Source: Mansonella perstans (Eukaryota > Nematoda > Chromadorea > Rhabditida > Onchocercidae). Taken from it: a stretch of 64,000 nt of DNA. The translations under genes and the position numbers were made by a program. The stretch is from NCBI GenBank assembly GCA_037074765.1, contig JBAMDO010000567.1, positions 434,001 through 498,000 on the forward strand, read 5' to 3'. The notes beneath the pieces are model-generated. The model was not told the origin of the DNA. It ran no database searches and worked only from the letters and a program-made list of their open reading frames with translations. Positions 25,489-38,274 of the stretch are shown here, in pieces (the first letter of the stretch is position 1; every line of letters starts with the position of its first letter).

Positions 25489-26697
25489 TTGCAATTTTTA
25501 AAAATATTTTGGGGAAGAAATCTCAGACAGATTCTTGCAATAAAATTTTTCAGGCCTTTTATTATAGATCTAAAATACAGATCTAAAAATTATAATCTTA
25601 ATTTTTGTCTGACCCTTTCATCGACAAAATCTAACCTGTTCTGGACATACTTAATTTGGATCTATATATTCTTTCAAAAAACGTTGCATAAATGTACGAG
25701 AAGAAATAATAGTAAGTTTTATGACAATGATAATTCATTGGCAACTAACGATTGGAGTAAAGAACAACGACTGGTTAAGAGCTTTCCGATTAAAGAGCTG
25801 ATTTTGGCCTTATCAGATAAAACTAGCGACGGGAAAGGTGATCTTCAACAAGATGGTTTATCTATTATTAAGAAATCATTAGAGAAAGACATTAGAGGAA
25901 GTCGAGTAAAGTGTTTTAGAAGAAATGAAATTCTCAAAAAAAGTGTAAGAACTAAGACTGCATTTTCAATTGATGCTCAATACCGAAATGCAATCACTGA
26001 GCATTGCGATGGGTGGATTTACATCATTTTCCGACTTTGGATAAATAATATCCCATTTATGAGATGTTTTTCAATAATTTGAATGCTAGTTACGTTGGTG
26101 CTGAATATCACATCTTGATGTCAATTGGCTGTGCAGGAGAAAACGCAATTAACAAAAAACAAAATTGCAATATTGCTGTAAACACGACAATGCGATGGTG
26201 TTCAGTTACTTCATGTCCAGTGAAAATTATGGAGTGGATTTACAGCGTTTTTCAATTGGACACACTTTTTGCTGCATATTAAATGGAGTTTAAGTGAAAT
26301 CTGGAAATGAATCATACTTAAATTTTACTAAAATTGATGGAAACTGGAGAGCCAGATTAGATCTTTAGTAAGAATTCTAAATCAGCAACTGTCGTCATTC
26401 AATCTAATATTCATTAACGTCACTACAATTTATAACTGATAACATGCAAAAAAGATTCAAGGAAATTACATATATATCAATGTCTTTTTAATGATGTTTC
26501 AAACACCTAAGTGCTATTTCCAAGGAATAAATTCAGCAGCTTTTCACTCATTTGGTAATATTACCAAATCTCATTTTAAGAAGTTCATTGACGTTGAATC
26601 GCTTATCTCAAGGAAGAGATGGATGATTAAGGAATTAATTATTAAATTGCAGTTGCTCAAAAAAGAAGATTTATATCTAGTGATGGTTGAAAAATAG
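25489..26697 (+). other. unassigned coding-like stretch
   Basis: Three successive plus-strand open frames have protein-like composition but no recognised family. The first (about 25710-25920) is polar and charged, with SFPIKELILALSDKTSDGKG and IIKKSLEKDIRGSRVKCF. The second (26064-26282) has several cysteines, including CNIAVNTTMRWCSVTSC. The third (26491-26697) is a basic, Leu-rich terminal-exon-like frame ending VMVEK. I could not find a phase-consistent set of splice sites joining them. They may be exons of one lineage-specific gene, remnants, or chance. Confidence 0.25.
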
Positions 26698-26699
26698 CA

Positions 26700-27835
26700 T
26701 TATAACATTGATGAATTTTCTCTGAGTGCGGGTGCTTCACAAATGTAACTCAGTGCTCTAGTACGATTATCACAACTCGTATACATCATTTTCACGTCGA
26801 CTGTTGCCCATGCATCTGCGAAAAATACTACGCAGCAAACATTGGGACAGAAAGTGCCCTTATTTTGATTTTGGTGTTCCACATCCGTTTTGTCCAGCAA
26901 GACATAATGCTGGCCATTCTGCGAGATCAGTTCATATTTTTGATTTATCATAAAACCAACTTGAATTGCTTGTCGTTTAGAGGAACGATGTATAAAATTT
27001 CTTATCATCCCGTTCACGAAGTTCATTTTCTCAGCAATACTTTCCAATCCTATTTTCAATATTTGCTATGTTATTTATTTATCTAGGAATTCAGATAAAA
27101 AATAATTCAGAATCCCAGAGAAAAACTGCAAAAAAATTGTTTGTAGGATATATTTACTAATCACTATCATGATTCTTAAAATAGTTTAATTAGGTCTTTT
27201 TGATTATATACTTTAGTTTTTTAAGATTTAAGTAATACAAATTTAAATGAAACTGATTAGGATAGATGAAAAAGTTTAAATAAAATCATGATTAATAAAT
27301 AATAATTCCCAATTTCCATTTGGAACGTATTCCAATTAAAATTTTAAATTCTAATTTTGTTGAAATAAATAACTAAAAAGCCAAGACTGACAAAGTACAA
27401 CAAACCAATATCAAGCAGCTTGCCCCCATAATGCTGCCAGCAGTCGTATATATATTCGTCACGAGTGCTGCCATATGCAATCATACGATCTAGATCTATA
27501 TTCAAAAACTGTGCAGTGCTTATAAGGTAGCATTCGTTAAGTGGTTCAAAATAATATGACTGGTCATCACCACATCGCCATGTCCATTCAGCCGGTCGTT
27601 CGGGTTTGTTATTAGATTTTGTTAGTGAAACAGTACCGAAATTTTCTTTTTGAGTAAAATTTTTTAACCCATCTAATTCACTACCATCCTCAGTGACTAC
27701 CTCATCTGCAGTAGCCATTGTGATGTCCTTTGCATTCTGTTCTACGACTTGTTCTATAATTATCACAAATAACAAAATAAGCTTGTGGCAACCATGCATT
27801 ATAAAAATCACACAACAGCAGATTTTGAGCATCAT
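26700..27835 (-). CDS. secreted C-type lectin-like domain protein
   Basis: Two exons, 27835-27406 and 27049-26700, join in phase to give 259 aa. The N-terminus is hydrophobic (ICCCVIFIMHGC, then LILLFVIIIE), consistent with a signal peptide. A polar linker follows, then a diverged C-type lectin-like domain from about residue 90. Its landmarks are WRCGDDQSYYF and ECYLIS, then YDCWQHYGGKLLDI at the WxxxGG-type helix region, then EKMNFVNGMI, and finally CDNRTRALSYICEAPA at the canonical ICE end. The central WIGL motif is replaced and no EPN/QPD or WND calcium-site motif is visible. Calcium-dependent sugar binding is therefore not predicted. An AATTTCAG acceptor 30 bases upstream suggests trans-splicing. 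Family members in parasitic worms are often secreted; the role here is unknown. Confidence 0.72.
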
Positions 27836-28468
27836 TTTATATAGACTACGGCAAATTATACTGAAATTTACATATTCTTGAACTTACAAAAGACATTTTT
27901 TGTAAGAATTACGACTTGAATTAAAGGCGATTGACTTAGATAATTACATCCAAGAAAATTGAAAATTCGACATCGCTAAGTAATTTTTAGACGATTAAAT
28001 GATTCATTTTGAAAACGCGCCAAATAAGAGAAGATAATAGTAATCGCATCGAACAGTTTTATGATTGATATTTCTTTTAATAATATCCTCAACTTCAGAA
28101 GAATCATAGCACTGTTTTAAATTATTTGTTCCAGTGAAAGATTATTATTTGGAAGACTAAGCTAACAAATCAAAGCTATGAAAGTACATGATAATCATAT
28201 CTTTAAATTGAACAGTGTGGAAGAGGCAGAAATTCGAAATTGATAAGCCTATGCAATTTTATTCTAAGCCTTATAACCTTATATTTTATACCAAGCCTGA
28301 AAAATTGCATATAAAATTGTTATAATAAGCCTTAAATTTTCTTTCATATTTTATAATGTAAGTTGAAAAATCTTGCAAAAAGTGAAACGAAAAATGCAAC
28401 CCCAATTTCAGATGAAATCTAATTTTATTTGTAATAATTTCTTAAACGAAATGGATGATCAAATCAAA
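27836..28468. other. intergenic, lectin to phosphatase
   Basis: AT-rich spacer between two minus-strand genes. Apart from the acceptor just upstream of the lectin ATG, no feature is seen. Confidence 0.5.
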
Positions 28469-31036
28469 TTAATTGTCCTTTAACATTCGCTCCTTTTTTT
28501 TACGTGCAATCAAACTGTCGTACTCCCTGAGGAAATCGATCACTTGCTGATCTCTAGATAGGAGACCATCTTTAATCAGTAGTTCAATTATCATGCGATA
28601 AATGAATAGGTACTGCTATAAATAAATTCACTGAACTATTAACCAATTAAGTATAAGTTGGGTAATGCCAATTTATTATCTATATGTAATTATGTAACTG
28701 TTCTAAAATGACCGCTACTAGTTCGCAAAAAAAATTTCAGCTTTTCGGATTATGTCTACCCAAATGAAGCACGAAATATAGCAGTTGATCACTGTGAACG
28801 TTCCACAAACTGTTCAAAACATCATTAGTGCTAAAGTTTTACAGTTCCTAAAAATTGAAAAAAATCTTAAGTTACTCTAAAAATGCTGCAATGAGTTATG
28901 TCATTAAGTGTAAGTTTTTCAAAATAAATTATTATAAGTGCAGTAAATGATTAGCTCACCAAATCATTTTGTATTGCATGCAAACGTTGTTCTCGAAGTT
29001 TCTTTATTACATCCACCACAATACAAGTTTCGTTTTTGCGCAATTTCTCCATTGCCAACTCAACAGCAACAAAGCTACCTGTCCTAAAATATGATAATTT
29101 CCTTCTATCAATATTAACATTTAGCTTTCCGTATACAATATGAAAAATTTTAAAACAATGATATAATTTAAAAATTCAACGATACCTCCCAATGCCAGCG
29201 CTGCAATGAACGATTATTGGTTTTTTCTCGCAGTATTTGTGCAGCATGTTGTAAATTTCGCAGCATGTATTGGCCGAATCGGGAACGGAGTGATCCGGCC
29301 ATCCTGCGTAAGCAATATGCATTACCTATCAAAGTTCACTTGTTAAAGACTTTGACATAAAATTATTGTGCTTTGTGCACTTTTTTATTGTTAGCGCCAA
29401 TAACGAAATTTGAAGAAAGCCGACACCCAATATTACAAATTGAACAATAAAGGGATTACAACAGCAGTGGATGAAACTATTTTTGCTTACACCGTTTTGT
29501 AATTTTTCAGAAAAGCTGCAATTTCAAATTTTATAAATTTTAAACTTCAACATTTTTATCTCTTTGAAAAAATCGAAATTTACTTGGTAAACTGAAAAAT
29601 ATATATAGCTTATACCTCTTGTGTTTTGTCAGAATAAGACGCTTCGATTTTCGTCCATGTCACCTTTTTAAGTGTAACAACACCAGAAGTTGGTACTGTA
29701 ATGCGAACTCGAACGGCACCATATTCTTTCCACCCACTGCTCTCATTCGGTAGGTATTCGGAACACTGTTCGCGGTCATTCTCTCTATACTGACATAGTT
29801 GTAGAATCACCTGAAACATTTTATTTTAAATTTCAGATTCGAGGTTTCAATTGTAAACAAAAAAAAATTAAATTCAAAAATGGAGGTAGAAAAATATAAA
29901 ATTATGATTTAATGAGTAAAGATAAATTAATGGCTGAGGAAAAGATTTAGTATCATTGAATTAGAAGAGAAATGGTAAAAGAATGAAACGGAAATACATT
30001 CGTTTCTTCTTGTATAGCCATTATCCAAAAATCCTGAATAGTATTCAGCAGCGGCCCTTGGGCACATATATATGTCAAGTCGCTTGATACAGTAACATAA
30101 GATGCATGAATATAGTCCTCATCTGAAAATGCAATTTCAAGTTCACAAATCTCAAATTTCAGTGTTTTATTTGTTTCTGAAAATTCAAATTTATTTTACT
30201 ATTTTTCATTCCATACGCATTGATTTATAACAGTGAAATTTTTTTTTTAAGAAAATTTGTACTCATTTGTTTCCTCTAGGTATATCTTCAATAAAACAGA
30301 TACCAAACCCGATTTAACGATTATGAGTTGTTTTGAATTGAAATAATGAAAAAAATTTCAAACTTACTGTTAGGTGTCTTTTTCAATCTAACTCTTGTTT
30401 TATCCTCCAGTTTGATATCGTCGAACCTACAATGCACAAACCAGAAAGTTTAAACCTACTAGGAATTCAAGAAGACGGGAATTTAATGTAACATATTCTT
30501 CTGATCAACGAGTACTTAAATCTAATATAGGGGTGATAATATGCTTATTCAAACATTGCCGTTTTAATTTTTGTTCGTTAAAAAAGATATGCAACCTATT
30601 CTTCTCTGAATTTTGTTCCAGATTCCATGCTTCCGTTTTGGCATTTTCAGGAGTGTAATGTTTAATTTTGTTAACAAATTCTTTCCGTATTCCTCGTACA
30701 CCCAACTGGATTGTATTGCGCATCCATTCTTCCTGCACATTTAGCTTTGATTTTATTGATGTCACTGCCTGCAATTCACTTAGCCCTCTTGAACGATATA
30801 ATGCATAACTTATTCAAAAAGTATCAGTTTCAGAAGTATCGAACTTTAGGTTTTCGAATGAATTTTCGACCGACGATTTGTTCTTGTGTAATTAAACGTT
30901 TCTGTCGAGTTTTTATATCCGCAACTTTATTTCTGCTTTCATCAGGAAGGATTGAACAACGCATCTCTCCACGTGACATCAGCCGTCGCTTAAGAAAGAA
31001 GCGATTCAAAAGAAAGACAAACAAGATAATCTTCAT
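28469..31036 (-). CDS. protein tyrosine phosphatase (classical, nematode type)
   Basis: Classical Cys-dependent phosphatase removing phosphate from tyrosine. Exons, 5' to 3': 31036-30845, 30768-30596, 30426-30368, 30122-29998, 29810-29616, 29325-29186, 29083-28960, 28615-28469. All phases agree and give about 384 aa. The domain is complete and in order: SEKNRFDDI (KNRY loop), DYIHASYV (substrate-recognition loop), ICAQGPLLNT, QDFWIMAIQE, then WPDHSVPD (WPD loop, general acid Asp kept). It ends with VHCSAGIGRTGSF (P-loop, catalytic Cys and Arg kept) and HAIQNDLQYLFIY (Q-loop). It is therefore predicted to be active. The ATG at 31036 gives a short hydrophobic N-terminus (KIILFVFLLNRFFLKRR) that could be a signal anchor. 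A later ATG at 30979 would remove it and leave a cytosolic enzyme. There is no second phosphatase domain or other module. Such single-domain phosphatases are expanded in nematodes and often germline-expressed. Confidence 0.88.
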
Positions 31037-33152
31037 GCATAGATTAATAGAAATAAGGATGTGGATAGCAAACAATTTTAGAATTAATTATCAAGCAGCG
31101 ATACGTAAGAATATGAAGATTCATTATTTGCTATACTGATTTTTTTCCAATTTTAATAATAGATAGTTCAATGATTCTGCATTTCTGAGGGAAACAAAGA
31201 TATGAACAAAAATTTTGTATTCTAAGTTTCCAATTTCAATAACTTCAAAATTACAAGTAATCGATTTTGGAAAAGCGATTGGCTTCAAGTTGTTTTGACA
31301 TTAAATCAATCATACCTTATGCCGCTTCATTGTGCTTCCAAAATTAGATCTAATATATGTACACAGTTGCCTTATAAACTTGCACAAGTAAGAAATGAGA
31401 CACTTTCATGCCACAAATCTCTTTTGATCTTTTTTTCAAAGCTATGAATTTTTGCATAATTCTCATAAATTATTCTGTAATGGTACAATTTTTATCAAAT
31501 GGTATTCCATTATTAAAAAAAAAAAAAAAAAAGATTAAGATGAACAGCTGTTCCAAATTATCAATGAAAAAAAAATTTGTTTCTTCATTAACGGTTCTCA
31601 ATCTTTCCCCAACTAGAGATTTATCTTCTATTTGCAGGAGAGACCACATAATTCAAAAATATTATAATATAAAAAGAAATTCAATTTCGGTTTGCATTTT
31701 CTTTGTAAGCTGGATAATTCTGAGGCTAAGAGTATTGTTCAAAACTACACGCATGTCGACATATTAACTATTCTATTTGTAATTAAATGTACGGGTAGGA
31801 ATAGCATGCAAAGTTTCCCTAATATTCCTACACTTCAACTTACCAACCTACTTCAGTGTTAAATTCGTAATATTTATATTCGTTAAAAATTTCGTAATAT
31901 TTATATTCGTGAAGCGTAGCAATTTCAGACAAATCTCGGATCATTCCATTTTTGAAATTGCAAAAATTTTTGTTGAAGCTCGTTGACTTTCTTTCTTCAA
32001 AATCCAACTGTTTGTTAATGCATCGGTAAGTTCATAATCTTAGTTCTCATTATCATTCATTTAAAGATCCTTCTGTTCATTATATTGCGTCATATTACTG
32101 CATAAATTTGAAGGAGTTCAACTTTAATGATTGCAAAATCCAAGACGCATTGTAATTTACAACAACAACATTCCAAGCCAATGAAGATCTTCAGATTCTT
32201 ACTATTAAAAAACACATTTGGCAGAATTGCTTTTCCCAATTATTTTTAATTTGAAACACAAAAGCAAAAATGAGCAGATACATCATTAAATATTGTAAAA
32301 TTACCAGAATCATATTAAAAAAACAACACCTTACAGATTTGTTGGATTTCAATACGTCGAAAACTTAGGAGAAATCATAACGAATCATGATTGGAAAAGA
32401 ATTTTCAAAGAAATCTTCCACAAAAAAGATGCGAAATAATTTCAGACTTCAACATCTTCCTCAAATGGAGGACGTAGGATTTCTTCGGAGAAATTTGGTT
32501 ATCTGATGTTCAAAATAACTGGGAAGTACTAATAAACGTTACAGAGAACTATTTAGAAGCAAGGAGTGAAACTTAGATTTTCGAATCAGTAAATTAAAAA
32601 GAAAATCGATCAATAGGAGTTCAGATAATGTTAAAAGAGAGAATTTAACAAAAAAAATAGCTTGGATGAAATGTCAAATGATCTGCATTGAGCGTATGAA
32701 GGGAATCAATCCAAACAGTTAATACTTTGGTTGACGCTATATCGAATTTGTTTATTTTTAATTTTCAAGAAGTATCGTTAAAAATTGATCAAGTAATCTT
32801 ACAAGTGCTGCATTTTAAAGATGTCATATGCAACAATGAAATAATTTTCTCTCATTATTTATGGATTGCTTGTCTAAATTGAAAACAATTAATGACGGAA
32901 ATATTGTACAAGTTCAATTTTTTGGTGATTTATTTTACATTGAAAAAGATAATTATCAGACTGAGTTTTGTCTCCCTTCGTTTTCTATTCTCCGTAACTA
33001 TGAGATTGATGAGAGATGATTTTTCCCACATATGATTTTCACGAATTTACTAACTGTATATGATACTATTACAGAAGGAAACAGTGATATACTGTATTTT
33101 TCATCCCGATGAAAAATATATCGGAAGAACACTCTTCATATTATACATTCAA
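31037..33152. other. intergenic, phosphatase to THOC6
   Basis: About 2.1 kb of AT-rich DNA. A 119-residue open frame at 31408-31767 (plus) is interrupted by a Lys run from poly-A and has no family resemblance. A short tandem repeat lies at 31864-31911. I see no gene. Confidence 0.45.
31864..31911. repeat. short tandem duplication
   Basis: TTCGTAATATTTATATTCGT is repeated twice with a small A-rich spacer. Confidence 0.8.
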
Positions 33153-35568
33153 TTATGAACTGGGAAATTGCATTGAAGTAGTCGAGAAACGAAAAGAAAC
33201 GTAGCCGAGATTCAAAAAAGCATCGATCAAAAGCGAATCACCAGCAACTGTTGTCATTGCATTTGCACCCGGTGAATTCGTCTCTATAGAATAAATGTTT
33301 CGGAGAGATGTTTTAACTGATGTCAAATGTTGGCCCGAGTAATCAAACTGCAAAAACTTCCATTAAGCAAAATTCCAGTGTACATTTATATTTAGCTTTA
33401 GAAAAGCGCAGGAAATTTAACTAACAAATTCTACCATGCAAAGAACAGAAAACAAGACCTGTAATTCGACATGGTAAACGGCGAATATAGAAAAATGGAA
33501 CATATTTATTCCATCTAGAAAATCTATCAGAGGTTTAAAAAATCTCAAAATTAATTTATTATCGGTATCAGCTTTATTGCATCTATGCTTCTTCCTCTGA
33601 AATTACAAACAGCCTTTATTTTTTCACTATTTAATCCAACATTACTAACTTGCATCAGATCCGGACAGCTTCCTCCTATTAAAATCCGACTGCCATTCAT
33701 TTTCGCTACTGTGTATCTCATTAGAGGAGGACGTTCACAAATTAAAGCTGATGCTAATGATCTTGAACCAATGTGCCAAATACCAAGTTCCACATCACCG
33801 CCACAAACCTGAAAACATCTGATTCAGATGAATTTGAATAAGCGAGAGTTATGGAATTTAAATGACTTCTCGCACCTAAGATTTTAAGAAATGTTGCAAA
33901 TAAAATTTTGAAATTGTGCAATTACATATATCCAGTCAATATTCGGAGATTTCCTAATCCTCCTGAACTAACTGAATTGGTAGATTATTTACTCTTCTCT
34001 TATTTTAAGCAATACCCATTGTGAAAAGTCATTGACTATTATTTATTTTCAAAAATTTTTTGTCATTGGCTGTCATTTCCAAACCTACGGCGAGATCTGA
34101 TGAAAATGTTTATTACATCAAAGATGAACTAGGACAGACAACTAATATCAAACACAATCTGATTATTTACCTATTTTTTCAGACATTTAAAAGCTATTTA
34201 AACAAGCAATATGTTGCTATACACTGACTGCCTAATTTCCTTACCATCCTTGGAACAATTATTCACATTATTTCTAATTTTATTTCCTTTGTAAACTATA
34301 AGCAACGAAAAATTACTTATGTTCTGAATTATGAATAATCCTTATAAATGTACCATAAAATCTTCTTCGACATCCAAAGCGCAAACTCCTCGACCACAAC
34401 TACTTCGTCTAAGTTTTCCTTCTGAAGCTATGTTGAAAACATGGATATCTTTAGAACGAACATCCCAAAGACGAACAGTACCATCTTCTGATGAGCTCAA
34501 AAAAACATGTTCCGATTGCACCGCTAATTCATTTACATATTCGCTATGTCCGAAAAATGTTGAAATGATCTGAAATAGGAAAAACCTGGAAATTTCTTGA
34601 TAAAATTCAGTGTTGCTGAGTAGCGGGTAAAACTGCCCAAAGTGTATCTGTAAAACGAATAGTATAATAAATGATTATACTTACTGCTACTTATCATGAC
34701 CAATTGTTTGGCATATCAGTGAACTATAAGCCATACAATAATTTCAATGAGACAAGTAAAATATATATTCTAATTATAGCTAAAAATGGTATAACAAACC
34801 CTATCGGGACGTTCGATTTCCATTAAACGGATTGCATTATCGCCAGCTCCAGCATACAACACATAGTTGTTATTGATGCAATTTACCGCATTTATTTCAC
34901 ACGGTGGAGCAACTAATAAATTTGCAGGAAAACCACTAAATTTACACAAAGGATCGCATTTATCCGTTGTATCGGAATGAGTGATATCATCCCAATTATA
35001 AATAACTAACTGACCCACTGAATTACCACAAACTAATTTTGAATGAACCGTACTCAAAGCAAAAATTGGTTCATCCAACTTCAACCGATACTTGAATCTT
35101 CGCTCATTATTAGAAGCATTCAATTCAAGAGCCTGGCGAAGTTCGAAAAGATATAAATGAGCGAGTGAATCCGTCGCCACTAACCAATTACCTGAAACAA
35201 ACTTTATTTAGCAGAGTATTCAATGTATACATTCTCGAACTTCCGCTTATTCTTACCATTACGTAATGAATAATACCGTTTGAGATAATAATATTTATTT
35301 GACATCGCATAGTTCTTAGTATAAGTTAGTTACATCTATGAATAAATATCTACAATTACACCTATTAATTATTCAGGAAGATTTCGGTCACTTTAAAGTT
35401 ATTACTATGAAATTTTCGTTTGATAAAAGTTGTCAAAAAATCCTATATTCCATTATGATCAAAGTACTATCACCCATAAATCTTACCATCCGGAGAGAAG
35501 CGCTGACGATAAATCCTATTGTAGAATAATTGTCGAAAAGATGTTGCATCTGATTCTCCCACAGTCAT
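33153..35568 (-). CDS. THOC6: THO complex subunit 6 (WD40-repeat)
   Basis: Subunit of the THO/TREX complex, which couples transcription to mRNA export. Exons, 5' to 3': 35568-35487, 35191-34800, 34569-34354, 33808-33650, 33347-33153. All phases agree and give 347 aa (human about 341). The whole protein is a WD40 propeller. Markers: YRQRFSPDGKN near the N-terminus; VAPPCEINAVNCINNNYVLY; FFGHSEYVNELAVQ with DGTVRLWDVR; a CGRGVCALDV stretch; VCGGDVELGIWHIGSRS; and the family-specific ending LLIDAFLNLGYVSFRFS, matching VFTNLGYRAFSLSF in human THOC6. The ATG at 35568 follows a TTCTAG acceptor by one base, consistent with trans-splicing. Confidence 0.88.
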
Positions 35569-38274
35569 CCTAGAACTTAATCTAATCCCATAAATGTACC
35601 AATGATAAAACATCGAATGGCCGATACATCGATTTATTTGACAATCAGAAATCATTAAAATATTGAATATAATGAAACATTCCAGATGTTTGCACAATTT
35701 GGATTCAATTCCTTGCTAATATGATCGAAATCATTTTTTAAGAAACGCCTCAGAAATTGCTGAACAAAATCAACTTACAAAGCCTTTGTAAAACCCATTT
35801 TAACTTGAAATTATATTCAGAACTAAACCATAAGTCCAATTCAAATGATTCCAAAATTAGTATTGAAGCTTTTAACTGAAATTAATTCTCTAAAACTAAA
35901 AAGCAAACAAATTAGCAATACATTAGCGCCCCCTGCGACATAATAAAAGACCAATTAACGAATATCTGATGAGTGTCAGAATAAAATTCAACAATTTTAT
36001 AGAAGCAAAAAGCTTGAAACATTTATCAAACATGATAAAACATAACTAAACAAATCATTGTAAAAATAAATGAAAGACAACAAGAAATGGGAACAAACAA
36101 CTCCATAAGTAATATCCATTCCTGAAATAAAGTCTAATCCTGCTAAATAATCTTGGAAATCAACGTTCTCATCTCATTTCCTGAATCTTTTAAATCTGAT
36201 TTCTTAAATGTTTTAAATAGATCATTGAACGACAGATTCTGAAATAATCAAAATTCGAATTACATGTAATCTATATCTATATATTTCTATACACTCTTGA
36301 ATTTAAAGTACTGTCACTGATTTGCTAGCTGACTAAACCATGAACATGATAACATGCTCTCCAACTTCCCAAATATTAAGAAAATATATATGTGTGGTCT
36401 TATTGGAAATTAACTTGATTGGCACCAAGAATACTACGAATTAAGTAAATCACAAAATTTCAATTTCATTTTGTTCTATAGTTTTTTAAAAACCACTTTA
36501 ATCAGCGCTGTGACAAGTAAACAAGAAAGATAAAATAAACAAAGTAAAACAAAGAATGACAGCTGTCTGTATCGAACCTGATTCTCTCAGCTAATACTGC
36601 ATATGGAATTACGCTTTTGGAATAAAAAATATCAATGATCAGAGAGCATGTCACTAACATGAAATAGAAAAAATTCATATTTTAACGAGTTTATCGAAAT
36701 CTAGCTTTCTAATAATTGCAAATTATCTCTCTTTCGAAGTTTAGTTTTGAACTAATCCTTGGAACCCGTACTCATTATAGCTTCCAACTAACACGAATAA
36801 ACAAAGTGTGAAAATAGAAGCTGTTTGAACCGACGGAAGAACAAAGACAACAAAAAGGAACAAAAAAAAAAACACAGATATTCAAACGTAAAAATGATAC
36901 TATAACTAGAACTCAAAAAATAACGGATAAACGAGGCTCATAACATCTAATACACGTAATCTGCGTAGAAAAATACATTGAAGAATAAAATAAAAATAAG
37001 GAATAAAAACAATAGCACAACAAAACATTTGAATCCAACCAAATAAAATATCAAAACTTGAAAACCATCACATACTCTCTTGTGCAGGCTCTTTCCTATT
37101 ACCAGTTTTGTGCATTTCCTTGACTAAAGAGTTTGCTTGTTTTTGGTATGATAATTTCTATAATGTATTTAAAGTTTATTATTTGTTTGAAGATTTTGAT
37201 TATTTGGATAATGATATAAATATATTGTAATGTATTATGCATAAAATATCATAAAATTATATAAAATATGATTCACTGCAGCAATATATTTAAATATAAT
37301 ACATTTATATAGTTGAATTATCAATTAAAATATATATAAACATATATATATATATAATGCACAAAAAATATGAAACAGTAAACCCATATGCAAATAGGAT
37401 CTCCCAGATAATCTACCAGAAAAAAATTTATGTAAGACAACTATTCCTGGGCCCAATAAGTAATATATATTATGTCGTCAAATGAATCAACAATATAATT
37501 TATAATTTCAAATAAAAGTACAACTAAATGCGGATGATTTGAAAATGGACCTACCCAGAGCAAAATATATCTACCCTCTCATATTATTACCATGAAAGGA
37601 TATAAATAAGGAAAAAAATTAATATCCTAAATATACTGTTCTTCGAAAATTCTAGCATTCGTAAAATTCGCTTAACATATGATACTTTGTAAACCCATTG
37701 CTTCAACATTATAAGAGCACCAGTCAGAAAGCATGTGTTCATAAACAAATTGTAAAATAGAAAGAGAAACGAAACAATAAAAAGATTTGAAAATAAAAAT
37801 AAGTAAGAACTGAAATAAATTACAACAGGAAATGAAAAGGATGAAAAGAATAACCCATCAAAATAAACCACAAAAAATAAAACAAAAAAAAAAAAAACAA
37901 ACACCGAGCCTATGTTAAAAACAAAGACTACTTACACAACAGGAAAAAGTTCCAGAGAGAGACATAGCTGCTGCGAAGAAAACATCATCGGGAAGCTAAA
38001 CTTACAGAAACAAAGAATTCCCGAAAAAGTATGCAATTAACAGTCTATTTCGCGATATCAAGTTCACGAAAAGATAAAAAAATGAAATATTCAAAATTTC
38101 ATTTAAATGTAGAAATAAATTTTATTTTGAATATTTCAATTGTGGGAAGTGAAATCAATAGCTAATAATTGAACTATCGGCAACCGACCAAAAGCCATAG
38201 TAAAACAATGTCAATTGGTGCAGATTAACAGGAATACCACAAATCACCAACCGAACACATTTACCATAATTTTA
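35569..38274. other. 2.7 kb AT-rich intergenic region
   Basis: Between THOC6 and transportin. Very AT-rich, with TA-repeat stretches near 37200-37370 and purine or A-rich runs. A minus-strand frame at 37587-37904 is Phe-rich and reflects A-rich sequence, not a gene. I see no feature. Confidence 0.5.

Noticed and set aside
30711..31139. 142-residue plus-strand open frame
   Set aside because: It lies antisense to the first phosphatase exons, which have clear family similarity and consistent phases.
31408..31767. 119-residue plus-strand frame
   Set aside because: It is interrupted by a Lys run from poly-A. Composition is background-like and no homology is seen.
37587..37904. 105-residue Phe-rich minus-strand frame
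   Set aside because: It is the translation of A-rich DNA, with no domain, splice context or start context.
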